A stretch of DNA of 64,000 nucleotides from Candidatus Nitrotoga sp. 1052 (GCF_927312905.1 NZ_CAKMHQ010000012.1:27705-91704); one strand, 5' to 3'; numbered from the stretch's first letter, positions 51,701 through 59,807 are shown. Numbers and translations: made by a program. The notes: generated by a model from the letters alone, not told the origin.

Positions 51701-53836
51701 TCGCCAGCTTCGACGAAGGTCAGCAATGACGCGGTAAAGCAGATAGTCTTGAAAACATCGCTCGTAATTATCGCGGACTGAGGAAAATTGTGGCTCTTCG
51801 TTTCGGTTGCCAAATTCGGTGAACGGCACAGCCAGCGCCTTGAATATAGCCTCACCAAGTGTTGCAAAATTCAGTGTTTGATCTGGCGCAACCTCAAGTG
51901 CTTTGCGAATGCCGGCTCGCAAACGAACTACCTGAACAAAATCGTTGAAATGCCCCGCTTGCAAAGCAGCATCCTGGCGATTATCAGTAAAGCTGAGTAG
52001 CTTCTGGTCTTCCTGACGATACCCCGCATCATTGAGACGATTGAGAATAGAAAAGGCGGTAATGGTGGTAGATGTGCTGCGTCCTTCACTGCCCAACTTC
52101 GTCAGCTTAGTTCCTTCGTTGGTCTTGGTGTCGTAAAAGACACCGGCAGTTGGATCAAATAACAGCGGAGCTTTCATGAACCAGCCCCACCACTTCATGG
52201 ATTTTGTTTCAGAGCACTCGCCCAATTCATTGAAGAACAGCTTGGTCGGGAAGAAGGCTTTTTTCTTTGAGTCAGGTACTAGCCCAGACCTGGTTTGGCG
52301 CAACCAGGATTCGGGCAGAAGTTCACTATCTTCCAATGGGTCCCAAATGTCATCACCAATAATTAAATATCCATCATTAGACTCCAACTCTTCGTCGGAA
52401 CTTGCTCTAAATTCTCGTGGCTCTAGTCGATTGCCAAGTTTTGCCACGCAAATGAACGCATGCCCACTGGGTCGGCTAAAGACATTCGGGAATATTGGTT
52501 TCTTTTCATTTCCATCAACTTTGTAGACACCAGGCTCAAGTGATATGAAGCGATCCTCATCCTGATCGAGTGTTGTATAGACAGAACCAGTCTGAGAAAT
52601 AAACTGGTGCAATTTGAACGGCAGTTGCGTATAGCGATGCCCGGCATCCTGTGTGCTCTGGTTGACTACGCTAATCCACTGCAACAACTGTTTTAAAAAA
52701 ACTTGGCATTGTTCGTCAGATTTTTCAGCATTAATAGCGAGAGACGTCGCAATTTCAGATAATTTTAGGGGCTTCCCACGTACCAAAAGCCCTTCACGCT
52801 CTTCTAGCGCAATCTTGTTCTCAAGCCAAATTGCAACAGGATGCGCCTTCAGCACATCTGCATCTGCATTTTGATCAACGCCAGTTTCAATTGCCTTCGC
52901 TAATAGTGATGTAGCTGGCAAATAGCCATCGTAACCTAGCGACCTAGCGAGGGTTTCATTGATGATTTGATCTGGAGTGAAAGTTTTTCCGAACAGTTTC
53001 GTCGCGACCTTGGCTACCTCGATACGTTGTTCAGCAAGCGAGCCCACAGAGACCATCGTTGCCGAGGTGCCAATGCACACAATCGGTTTAATACAACGGG
53101 CACGAATGCGACGAATCAACATGGCTATGTCCGCACCCTGCCGTCCACGGTAGGTATGCAGCTCGTCGAAAACTAGGTAACTGAGATTCTCATATATTCC
53201 GTCGCGTATTGATCGCTCGCGAAGGCGCGTCAGCAACAACTCCAGCATCATGTAGTTGGTGAGCAAGATTTGCGGCGGGTTATCGCGCATATCAGCGCGC
53301 TTATCTTCCTTTTCCTGCCCTGTGTATTGGCCGAAGCTGATTGGGAAAATTTTGCCCGTGGTCTTTTCGTAGTTGTCCTTGTAGCGGGTAAATTCCTCAA
53401 ACTGAGAGTTGATCAGCGCGTTCATCGGATAAACGACAATCGCAGTTACTCCCTTAACACCAGGATTCGACAACAGGTGGTGAAAGATCGACCCAATATA
53501 GGTGAGGGATTTGCCCGAACCTGTTCCTGATGTGACGATAAAATCTTTGCCGGATGTTCCTAGACGAATGGCTTCTACCTGATGGCGATAAAGCAAATAA
53601 CCCTTGAAGATGTCTCGGATGTCTGGGTGTATCACCTTCTGCTCTGCCAAGTCCTCAAGGCTGCCATACATCTCGAAGGAGGGATTGAACTGAAGTAACG
53701 GCTCTGGCCACAACTTCCCTTCATCAAGCGCCTGCTCAACTGTTTTGCGAATTGCGAGGTCGGCAATTTTGAGAAAACTCCGAATATAGGTTGCGTAGTC
53801 AGAGACTATATCGGCGTGTGTTTGGAAGACATTCAT
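48722..53836 (-). CDS. Giant DEAD/DEAH helicase with DUF1998 and nuclease-like C-terminus (DrmA/DrmB-like)
   Basis: The 1704-residue protein has Walker A VTSGTGSGKS near 107, a DELH box (YLVFDELHTYRGRQGADIAM) near 222, SATM motif III and the second RecA domain with ELGIDIRNLSVVHMRN followed by QRSGRAGRSGQ near 1000. A DUF1998 region follows around 1430-1570 with the typical LLSYYNQRDHKIIDR. There the usual Cys residues just before this motif are absent (EPASYDD). The last ~60 residues (VFCDGTPHDEPAIQADDEIK) resemble a Vsr/DUF559-type nuclease end. In DISARM, DrmA (helicase) and DrmB (DUF1998) are separate; here both functions seem to lie in one chain. It is the first gene of a ~16-kb operon. 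Confidence 0.85.
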   Translation of the reverse strand: MNVFQTHADIVSDYATYIRSFLKIADLAIRKTVEQALDEGKLWPEPLLQFNPSFEMYGSLEDLAEQKVIHPDIRDIFKGYLLYRHQVEAIRLGTSGKDFIVTSGTGSGKSLTYIGSIFHHLLSNPGVKGVTAIVVYPMNALINSQFEEFTRYKDNYEKTTGKIFPISFGQYTGQEKEDKRADMRDNPPQILLTNYMMLELLLTRLRERSIRDGIYENLSYLVFDELHTYRGRQGADIAMLIRRIRARCIKPIVCIGTSATMVSVGSLAEQRIEVAKVATKLFGKTFTPDQIINETLARSLGYDGYLPATSLLAKAIETGVDQNADADVLKAHPVAIWLENKIALEEREGLLVRGKPLKLSEIATSLAINAEKSDEQCQVFLKQLLQWISVVNQSTQDAGHRYTQLPFKLHQFISQTGSVYTTLDQDEDRFISLEPGVYKVDGNEKKPIFPNVFSRPSGHAFICVAKLGNRLEPREFRASSDEELESNDGYLIIGDDIWDPLEDSELLPESWLRQTRSGLVPDSKKKAFFPTKLFFNELGECSETKSMKWWGWFMKAPLLFDPTAGVFYDTKTNEGTKLTKLGSEGRSTSTTITAFSILNRLNDAGYRQEDQKLLSFTDNRQDAALQAGHFNDFVQVVRLRAGIRKALEVAPDQTLNFATLGEAIFKALAVPFTEFGNRNEEPQFSSVRDNYERCFQDYLLYRVIADLRRSWRIVLPNLEQCALLNVTYADLDNRAADAAWNSFPLIGDLSFENRKEFISTILDFFRLEYAIHSENYLTQSKIKENEKHFREMLRAPWTLDRNEELREPFFIRYDPLHKSARFSSKSMGPASALGKFIKTYVRQNNIDLDLKGPNYRIFIERLMAMLEQADYLKSQLARNEKNEDVPVYRLRLEKIVWKLGDCMTVKADVIKQRSYKEQAPRPNFFFQSLYLRDFAKVKRLRGEDHTGQLNTDVRIEREDLFREGKISALFCSPTMELGIDIRNLSVVHMRNAPPNPSNYAQRSGRAGRSGQAALVFTYCSTYSPHDRHYFNKQVELVAGAVMAPRLDLCNRELLASHLNALVASEIGMPGVDDVGTGKASIMRLIVDDNDAMPLSKEVRSGLELSQAAFNEIKSTFKRAIRDFEGDLEANGITWYSDLWIEQNLLKIADNLDSALIRWRRLYRSARAILSRATQKIDSGTLSLGSDEYRKHKRNQDQATRQLDLLRNDLSGRSTELSEFYPYRYLASEGFLPGYNFTRLPLRVFLPTGDSAGEFVSRPRSIALREFGPLNIIYHNGRKYRVSQLVIQDAESALTEAKVSTKTGYFMTGDEAKNSTCPFSGIDLSDNSQKEHIHNLVEMSESRAEEIDRISCEEEERVSRGYEIKTYFSVDGGHTERIRKAVAKTSENALLNLRYIPAARLVHVNTQWRAQKTEGFPIGMVSGDWRGTIPEPDANLKEEFRLVKLWTSNLADALYIEPVQPLGLKPEGVITLQHALKRAIERVFQVEPNEIGVVAIGDHEAPNILLYEAAEGSLGILSQFVEDVNVFHDVISQAISLCRFDDEDYKEPASYDDLLSYYNQRDHKIIDRHFIKDALEKLRICSIEIQTNTGFGSYDEQYQALQRGLDPTSSTESKFIKYLYDNGLRLPDAAQKRVDGLYVQPDFYYEPRIWVFCDGTPHDEPAIQADDEIKRQSIMAQGDEVWVYYYKDNLVEIIAARPDIFRKVR

Positions 53837-54378
53837 ATTCGATTCTTAAGGATATATTTAGACCGACGAACTGGATACCTATATGTTTAAGCTAATCCAT
53901 GACTTTTTCGTCGGCTTCAAGCTGACACCGAACAAGTGATTTATATTATCAATACTTCCATGTTCGATACCAAAAGGCTGCATGTCTATTCCGGCAGCAG
54001 CCATTGTTCTCCCATAGGCGGCGATTGTAATGCCTATGTGCTGTAATGTGCTGCAATGTCCAGCATAATCCTATTGCTTGATTCTACCTTACCCGAGTAG
54101 TGAACAGATGACGCGGCACTACACAATCAAAGATTTCTTCCGGCAGATGCTGAATGCTTTGCTTGCCCGATATTTCCAGGGACGTAATCTTTTTGGTGAT
54201 CTGGGTTTTCCTCCATGAAGCGGTGAGGTGATTTACGAAAACAAGTGCTCAGGGAGGTTTTTGTTTTGGCACTGCAGCGTCTTCTCTAATTTTCGCCACG
54301 AGGAAGAGCACATTGATACCAAGTTTTTTGGGAGGGTGCTTCAACTACCAAAGTAGAGTACGGAGGTGGTTGTAGCGG
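53837..54378. other. Spacer upstream of the defence operon
   Basis: It holds the promoter region for the operon (minus strand, just after 53836) and a 36-codon gene fragment on the plus strand (54108-54218). Nothing else is recognised. Confidence 0.4.
54108..54218 (+). pseudogene. N-terminal fragment of an uncharacterised conserved gene
   Basis: The frame MTRHYTIKDFFRQMLNALLA followed by RYFQGRNLFGDLGF resembles the opening of an uncharacterised protein found beside transposon-like genes in related bacteria (pattern DFFRQMPN.LLARYF). It stops at a TGA after 36 codons and no continuation was found. I infer a truncated relic, with modest confidence. Confidence 0.4.
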
Positions 54379-54804
54379 CTACTGTTTTTTGTATTTGTGG
54401 ATAACGACAACTCTGGTCGCAGCAATCAAACTGTTCAAGCCCAGCACCAGTTGTGTTAATACATCGTCAGGTAGCACCCAGATCTGCGTAGCTGGAGCAT
54501 CTATTCCAGTTGCAGCAATAATCACTGGCACTGCCCACTCCGCGTCTGGCGTCACGTCGAGCAGGATTGCCCCCTCGGGGGTGTGCATAAAGATGTGACC
54601 CCCATGGGTGAGGCAGAAACACACCCCACAACCAGTCGAATTAGTCTTGGTAATGTACTGCTGTAATTCCATGTTGTACTGGTTAATCCAAGCTTCAACA
54701 TGCTCCACCGAGAGCAGTTCCTTCCAAGGTTTCTCGATTGCCCACGTCGGATTATCGGGGTCAATATCCGAGGTTATGGCATCTTGTCGTTCTCTTTCTA
54801 TCAT
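54379..54804 (-). CDS. Hypothetical 141-residue protein
   Basis: No family is recognised. The product starts MIERERQDAITSDIDPDNPT and has a mid segment with a Cys pair and His residues (TGCGVCFCLTHGGHIFMHT) followed by a beta-rich part (AILLDVTPDAEWAVPVIIAA). It is soluble with no signal peptide. It lies between the defence operon and a toxin-antitoxin pair with spacers on both sides, so it probably has its own promoter. Confidence 0.55.
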   Translation of the reverse strand: MIERERQDAITSDIDPDNPTWAIEKPWKELLSVEHVEAWINQYNMELQQYITKTNSTGCGVCFCLTHGGHIFMHTPEGAILLDVTPDAEWAVPVIIAATGIDAPATQIWVLPDDVLTQLVLGLNSLIAATRVVVIHKYKKQ

Positions 54805-54876
54805 GCGAGTAGTCTACACAATCCAACCAACGCCCGGCTCGCTGACTAGCGACATAGGCGTGTTCAGCTTAGCGCT

Positions 54877-55146
54877 TCAGGTCACGATAAAATTTTCGTG
54901 AGGGCCAATCGCCTCCAGATAAACCAGCTGCACACCATCGTCGAGTGTGTAACCCAGCAGATAGAGTTGCCCTTGGCTGTGAAATTTGTATACAAACAAA
55001 TCAGCCAGGTCACCTTTTTTTCGTTCGCCGATGGAATGCTTTCTGGCGATCAGCTCGACCGCATCATCGACATCAGTCGCAACGTTGTCATTCAGTTTTT
55101 TGTACTGACGGGCAAATCGCCTCGTCTGTACAACCGCGTAACTCAT
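54877..55146 (-). CDS. RelE/ParE-family toxin
   Basis: The 89-residue product has the small RelE/ParE fold pattern: RRFARQYKKLNDNVATDVDD, then GDLADLFVYKF, LYLLGYTLDDGVQLVYLEAI and a GPHENFI end. Members are ribosome-dependent RNases or gyrase inhibitors; which applies cannot be read from the sequence. The start overlaps the antitoxin stop in an ATGA. The module looks intact. Confidence 0.85.
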   Translation of the reverse strand: MSYAVVQTRRFARQYKKLNDNVATDVDDAVELIARKHSIGERKKGDLADLFVYKFHSQGQLYLLGYTLDDGVQLVYLEAIGPHENFIVT

Positions 55147-55373
55147 GTACGCCGTTTGCGTGGCACAAAGGGTGTGGCCTGATTGCGCGGCTCACGCATC
55201 GATGCCAGTGCTTCCGCCACAAAACTCACCGGCAGATCAGGGTTGTCGAGTGATGCACGACCGATCGTCGCCCAATACTCAATCTGCCCGGCAATGGTGC
55301 GGTGCTCAACCAGCGCTTCAGCGCGCGCCTGCTCGTACAACGTGTCATCAATCCTGACTGGCATTCCCATCAT
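55143..55373 (-). CDS. ParD-like antitoxin
   Basis: I choose the ATG at 55373 (a second ATG follows directly) because GGGAGAG lies just upstream; a far upstream start would add an unrelated 37 residues. The ~76-residue product has MPVRIDDTLYEQARAEALVE followed by HRTIAGQIEYWATIGR, the pattern of ParD-like antitoxins, and a basic C-terminus. It is the first gene of the module and probably represses it. Confidence 0.8.
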   Translation of the reverse strand: MMGMPVRIDDTLYEQARAEALVEHRTIAGQIEYWATIGRASLDNPDLPVSFVAEALASMREPRNQATPFVPRKRRT

Positions 55374-55461
55374 TACTCTCCCAATAACCTTTACTACAAA
55401 AGTAGCGACATTGTAGCCGTGGCGAAGTAAACATGGCAACAACGGCATTTCCCTGCAATCG

Positions 55462-55638
55462 CTATCGAAAGCGGCAGGACACATTTACAAACGCGCTTTG
55501 CGGGTGGTCAATGTCTGGCAGCATGCTGCCGAGGATACCACCACCAAGCACCAGTATCGTCTGTAATGGTTGCGCGTTTAGCACACCTGAGACAAGTAAT
55601 GACAATCCCGCAGCAATGCGGGTAAAGACGAGCATCAT
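55462..55638 (-). pseudogene. Truncated YdjM-type membrane metal-dependent hydrolase
   Basis: The ATG at 55638 lies 4 bp after the DUF4400 stop. The first ~48 residues show membrane segments and GGGILGSMLPDIDHPQSAF, the LPDIDHP motif of YdjM-like inner-membrane hydrolases. The match then ends and the frame stops after VNVSCRFR. The full family has ~150 or more residues, so the 3' part was lost, probably when the neighbouring toxin-antitoxin module was acquired. Confidence 0.65.
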
Positions 55639-55642
55639 CCAG

Positions 55643-56245
55643 TCAAATTCGCTTCTGCAAATTACTGACCCACATCCAGGTCGCCCAGCCGATGGATACA
55701 ATCGCCAAAGGGGCAACCATAGAAGGCACAGGTATCGGCAGCACCAGCCAGATTGCTACGCCAAACATCACTATCGTGGAGATAAGCACGCCTATCCGGT
55801 GACGAATGGGCGACTGCGAAGAAAACTGAAAGGTGCGTATCATCCTAGTTGAATAGCCGTCTATCGCCACCGCAATGGTGAATGGCATCAGGATGAACCA
55901 GAACAGCATAAGCAGGTTGACGCGGTACACGATTAACGAACCCCACAACCACGTTACAACAATCCGGTTCTGAATCCACTCTTTGAATGCGCCCGGCGTG
56001 TCTTGTGTATCTTTGATAGCGTCCGACATGCCCTGAATCTGACTCACGCTTACCGAAATCATTTTGCTAAATATCCACTGATCGGCTTGCTGCCCAGACA
56101 GCTCGGTTACAAACGCGCGTTCACCTGCGAGTGATTTCAGCAGGTGTTCCGGGGTAATGAACATCCATGTGCAGATTGCCACGAGCAAGGCTAAAACCAT
56201 CCATAGGGCAGTAAAGTTCCCCTGCTCTTTCTGGTCTTTTGCCAT
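55643..56245 (-). CDS. DUF4400 membrane protein of MOBH conjugative elements
   Basis: The 200-residue product has four likely membrane helices (FTALWMVLALLVAICTWMFI; LWGSLIVYRVNLLMLFWFIL; IGVLISTIVMFGVAIWLVLP; the final IVSIGWATWMWVS). DUF4400 proteins follow traD in SXT/R391-like elements and are thought to assist coupling. The ATG lies one base after the traD stop. It appears intact. Confidence 0.85.
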   Translation of the reverse strand: MAKDQKEQGNFTALWMVLALLVAICTWMFITPEHLLKSLAGERAFVTELSGQQADQWIFSKMISVSVSQIQGMSDAIKDTQDTPGAFKEWIQNRIVVTWLWGSLIVYRVNLLMLFWFILMPFTIAVAIDGYSTRMIRTFQFSSQSPIRHRIGVLISTIVMFGVAIWLVLPIPVPSMVAPLAIVSIGWATWMWVSNLQKRI

Positions 56246-56246
56246 G

Positions 56247-58067
56247 TCATTCCGCCTTCAAGATTGGCAATCTGCCTTTGATGACCCGCCCGCCTGACAT
56301 CCTGGCCAAGAAGTGCAGCGGAGGAAGGTTACCAAGCATCGCGGCGGGGAACAACTCCACTTCTTCCGCCAACATGGATTCCTGATAGGACGACTGATAT
56401 TCGTCCTGTATCTTCGCATCAACGCCATGACCGTACCTGATGCTTAGCGATTGTGCTTTGATCTTGGGCATGCTGTCGGCGATGTATTGTTGCGTCTCCG
56501 CGTCAATCACACGCAGCACAATTTGATTGTTGATGTTGGCGAGCACCTGGCGCGCCTTGTTCTCATCACCAAGCCGCGCAGGAAAATCCGCGAACGTCTG
56601 CGCCGCAATCGTCACCCTGAAGAGCGCGCCGCCGCCCTTGTTCATGAGCTGGATGGTGGGCTGGTTGATGACCTCTGCCGCTTCGTCGATAAAGAGATTG
56701 ACCGGCTTGTTTGAGGCGATTCCATAGTTATAGCGATCACCGGCCACTGCGGTCAGATCGGCCAGCATGATTGAGCCTATGGCACTCCCGACCGTGCCAT
56801 CAGCCAGGCTATCAAGGCCGAGATAGAGTACCTGGTTGTTGTTGATGATCTTCGCCATGTCGGTCGCTTGCTTTTGATCCCCTGTTTTGAATTCCGGCGA
56901 CAGAAGTTCCGCCAGCGGCTCAGAGGTCAGCATGGACAGAATCGGGATGAGCGATGCGACCATCTTTTGGAAGTGGTCGCGGTTATGCTCGAAGGTTGAA
57001 ATCAGGCCATCCAGATCCGACGACTGCGCTTCGTGGATGGCGATCTGCTTGTAGAAACCAATATAAGCTTCCAGTATCCGGTCACGATGTTTTTTCACAA
57101 ACCCGCTGGAGCGCGTCTCCCATTCCGGCACGGTGTCGATGAAGTGATGGCGCAACGTGTTCAGCAGCAAGTTGTCCGCGCCACCTTCAATATAACGCTT
57201 CATGTGAACCAGATTGGGGCTCACGCCCGTTGCCACCAAACCGTTCACGATGTCGTTGAGCACTTTCCAGCCAAAGGCCGCAAACGGGTCTGCGCCGGTT
57301 TCGGATGGAATCAGCGCGGCAACCCGACTGGCTAGTTCGGTTCGGCGATTCCAGTTACGCATCGGGTCGATGGGCGTGGACTTTTCCGGGTGGGCGGGAT
57401 GAAAGTACACGAAACGCTCCGGATGCCCCATTGCCGCACATATCCGTTTGGCGTTTTCCGCCAGGGCATGATCCCCTTTCGGGTCGATGATGATGACGGT
57501 TTCGTTGCGAATGATTGCCTGACCAATCAACAACTCCATCATTCTGGTTTTACCAACCCGCGTCGTTCCAACCAGCAAGGTATGGCCGACCAGATTGGCG
57601 ATGTCCATAAACCGGTCAGTTTCTTTGTCCAGACCATGTATCCAGTACGCGCCGTCCAGGTGACGCTCGTTGGTGATCTTGCCGATGGTCTGTGCAACAC
57701 CCTGCCCGATCAGTGCGTGCATCTGCTGCGATTCAACATCCGTCCAGTCAAAGCCCTTGCCAAGCCACACAGAGTTTTTTTGGGTCGCCACCGCTGTCTT
57801 GTTTATCAACTCAGGAATGGTGATGAATTCTTTGCCATAATTGTCCAGGCGCGTCAGGTTGACGTAACGGCGCCATGCCCCGATACCGCGATACAAGGCC
57901 ATGCCGGTACAGAGAGTCATCGCAATCGCGCTGAACTTAACAGGGAGAGGGACTGGCATATATTTGGCCGCAATCAGTGTGAACAACGCAGCACCTGCCC
58001 ACGAGGCCGACATCGTTGCCTCGAAATTTGGTCGCCACGGCGATTCCCACTCGTAGAATGCTTTCAT
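56247..58067 (-). CDS. traD: TraD-type coupling protein (T4CP)
   Basis: TraD is a hexameric inner-membrane ATPase that feeds the relaxase-DNA complex to the type IV secretion channel. The 606-residue product has two N-terminal membrane helices (~20-60), Walker A VGTTRVGKTRMMELL near residue 167, the segment IIDPKGDHALA and Walker B NLFIDEAAEVIN near 459. The sequence type is that of SXT/R391 and related ICE. It starts inside the stop of the upstream gene (ATGA) and is followed directly by DUF4400. The relaxase gene, its usual neighbour, lies about 31 kb away. Confidence 0.93.
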   Translation of the reverse strand: MKAFYEWESPWRPNFEATMSASWAGAALFTLIAAKYMPVPLPVKFSAIAMTLCTGMALYRGIGAWRRYVNLTRLDNYGKEFITIPELINKTAVATQKNSVWLGKGFDWTDVESQQMHALIGQGVAQTIGKITNERHLDGAYWIHGLDKETDRFMDIANLVGHTLLVGTTRVGKTRMMELLIGQAIIRNETVIIIDPKGDHALAENAKRICAAMGHPERFVYFHPAHPEKSTPIDPMRNWNRRTELASRVAALIPSETGADPFAAFGWKVLNDIVNGLVATGVSPNLVHMKRYIEGGADNLLLNTLRHHFIDTVPEWETRSSGFVKKHRDRILEAYIGFYKQIAIHEAQSSDLDGLISTFEHNRDHFQKMVASLIPILSMLTSEPLAELLSPEFKTGDQKQATDMAKIINNNQVLYLGLDSLADGTVGSAIGSIMLADLTAVAGDRYNYGIASNKPVNLFIDEAAEVINQPTIQLMNKGGGALFRVTIAAQTFADFPARLGDENKARQVLANINNQIVLRVIDAETQQYIADSMPKIKAQSLSIRYGHGVDAKIQDEYQSSYQESMLAEEVELFPAAMLGNLPPLHFLARMSGGRVIKGRLPILKAE

Positions 58068-58522
58068 CGGAGGCTACCCTCACTTTTGATGATGTGATTG
58101 AGCTGCCCGATAGCCTTGCCAATGAATGTCGCTTCGCGCCGTATGGCGCATAGCTCTTGTTCAGTGTCTCGCACCATGTCCATTTCCCATGGCTGGGCCA
58201 ACTTGAGTAGTGCATCCAGGTTGTAGCCGTGCTTGCCTTTGGGTTTGCGAATAAGATTTTTGGTCATCCTGCGGGTTTTGGCGGCCTTTGATCCATACCA
58301 ATGAATCTCGTACCACGCAACACCCAGGGTGTTGTCACGCATTCTGGCCTGTGCATACAAGACGCTCCTGTGCTCCCATGCTCTTGCCTTGTTTTCTGCC
58401 ATGGCAAAATAAAAGTGTTGCTTGCACAAATCTGCCGCCTTAGTTTCAAGTGCTTCCAGCCGGACTCGCAAGATGCTGATCGCATCATCCACCTCCATTT
58501 CATCCATGACTTGCTCTTCCAT
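58064..58522 (-). CDS. Conjugative-element protein, possibly MobI-like
   Basis: The 152-residue product starts MEEQVMDEMEVDDAISILRV and has a helical N-terminus and a conserved-looking core: LGVAWYEIHWYGSKAAKTRR followed by GYNLDALLKLAQPWEMDMV and DTEQELCAIRREATFIGKAI. This resembles MobI, an auxiliary protein needed for transfer initiation in SXT and IncA/C elements, but I am not certain of the family. It is translationally coupled to traD by an ATGA, which supports a transfer role. If it is MobI, oriT would be expected just upstream (58523-58620). Confidence 0.7.
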   Translation of the reverse strand: MEEQVMDEMEVDDAISILRVRLEALETKAADLCKQHFYFAMAENKARAWEHRSVLYAQARMRDNTLGVAWYEIHWYGSKAAKTRRMTKNLIRKPKGKHGYNLDALLKLAQPWEMDMVRDTEQELCAIRREATFIGKAIGQLNHIIKSEGSLR

Positions 58523-58621
58523 GATTCTTTCTACAAAAGAAACAACTATTATTTGCTGTGCGGAATCTGTCGTTTCAGCGCAACTTTACTTCTACGCGCA
58601 CCGCCGTTTCCGCGCGGCAGA

Positions 58622-58755
58622 TGGGATCGATTTACAGCACACCGAAAAGCTCAAAGCGGAACGTTTTACAGAATTAACTTTCTTGTATTTCATCCGCTTA
58701 AATGCGGAACGATTTACAGAATCACTCAAACACAAGCGGAACGTTTTACAGGAAT
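58622..58755 (+). repeat. Iteron array, probable replication origin
   Basis: Three close direct repeats share GCGGAACG(T/A)TTTACAG(G)AAT: 58655-58674, 58703-58722 and 58735-58755. A degenerate fourth (GATCGATTTACAG) lies at 58622-58641. Start-to-start spacing is 48 and 32 bp. The last copy overlaps the 3' end of repA. Iterons beside a RepA gene are the usual binding sites of the initiator; downstream placement is as in IncA/C-type plasmids. Confidence 0.7.
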
Positions 58756-59577
58756 CGGCACAAGCCCTGGCGTGGCCCCCGGCAAACGGTAAAAAGTAAC
58801 CGTCATTCCTTGCGCGTCCATTTCAATTCGATATTCCGGGATAGCGTTGTCCGTCAGCAGTCCTTGCACGGAATTTCTGAATTTGCGCAAGGGCGAGGAA
58901 CACCCGGTCAAACGGTGCAATTCATTTAGGGATACAACCCACGGCTGCCACTCGCCACACTGTATTTTGGCGAGGATGTAGATCAGCCTGCGTAATGGCG
59001 CGAGCGAGAAGTAGTCCAGGTAAATGACACATACCTGCGTCCAGTCTGTCGCGCAATGATAGAGCCGCTCGGGCAGCTCAATACTCACCGCATCAATGCG
59101 TCCATCACGATCCCGTTCTGCCTCGTAACGAATCAAATTGAAGCTGTCGCTGCATTCCTTGATTTCATCTGGTGGGCAAATGTTCGTTGTTATCTTGCTT
59201 CCGGCAAGTCTATCCAGCGCCTGAGCCAAGCCATCGTATTGAGCCCCGCCGATCCCGCGTTTGCTGAAATCAAGAAAATCGCGTGCGGTAAATTGCAGAT
59301 TGCGACTCAAATCCTTGTGCCGCTCATCAAATAGTGCATTGGCCAACCAACTCACGCAGTAAATCAAGACATCCTTGTCGCGCACAGTCGGAAGCCCCGT
59401 TGCGCTGGGTGTTATCTCGAAGAACTGTCCGTCCAGAGCGAATCGCCGAGCCTCTAAATCACGAGCAGATAACGAAAATGGCGAGCAGACGACAGGACGA
59501 GTGCTGGCCTTGCCTGCGCTCAACACATCCGCCAAGTAAAGATAAGTGAAGGACTCGGGCGATATGAGAACCGGCAT
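58726..59577 (-). CDS. repA: RepA-type plasmid replication initiator
   Basis: The 283-residue product fits the replication initiator protein A family: N-terminal LEARRFALDGQFFEI, then KDVLIYCVSWLANALFDER and QFTARDFLDFSKRGIGGAQY, and a winged-helix part with FSLAPLRRLIYILAKIQCGE and LNELHRLTGCSSPLRKFRN. Such proteins bind iterons to start plasmid replication. The iteron array begins within its 3' end. It is divergent from parM with a short control region between. Together with parM this shows a plasmid-type maintenance block. Confidence 0.82.
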   Translation of the reverse strand: MPVLISPESFTYLYLADVLSAGKASTRPVVCSPFSLSARDLEARRFALDGQFFEITPSATGLPTVRDKDVLIYCVSWLANALFDERHKDLSRNLQFTARDFLDFSKRGIGGAQYDGLAQALDRLAGSKITTNICPPDEIKECSDSFNLIRYEAERDRDGRIDAVSIELPERLYHCATDWTQVCVIYLDYFSLAPLRRLIYILAKIQCGEWQPWVVSLNELHRLTGCSSPLRKFRNSVQGLLTDNAIPEYRIEMDAQGMTVTFYRLPGATPGLVPIPVKRSACV

Positions 59578-59644
59578 TGGAGGTGTAGCGAAACGAATGT
59601 GTTGGTAGTTTAGTTTGTTCGATTTGGCACGATAGCGAGATTTT

Positions 59645-59658
59645 CGGCAAATTTGCCG
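59645..59658. promoter_or_regulatory. Perfect 14-bp palindrome between repA and parM
   Basis: CGGCAAATTTGCCG is a perfect palindrome in the divergent repA-parM control region, and a related half site CTGCCGAATT follows at 59663-59672. It is a likely operator or partition site; the binding protein is unknown. Confidence 0.55.
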
Positions 59659-59702
59659 AGAATCTGCCGAATTATATTTTCTCGCTCATCAATAATTCGC
59701 AC

Positions 59703-59724
59703 ACGTGCTGTGGACGTGCTGTGG
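59703..59724 (+). repeat. Tandem 11-bp repeat upstream of parM
   Basis: ACGTGCTGTGG occurs twice with no spacer. Degenerate related motifs follow up to the parM ribosome site, including GAGACGTTCTGTAGATG near 59763. Arrays of this kind upstream of actin-type partition genes often act as the centromere. Confidence 0.6.
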
Positions 59725-59807
59725 CACTTGTTGGCTACGGTGGCTGCGGTGCAGGCGAACTGGAGACGTTCTGTAGATGTTGTGTAGTTAATTTCAAGGA
59801 GAAGGTA

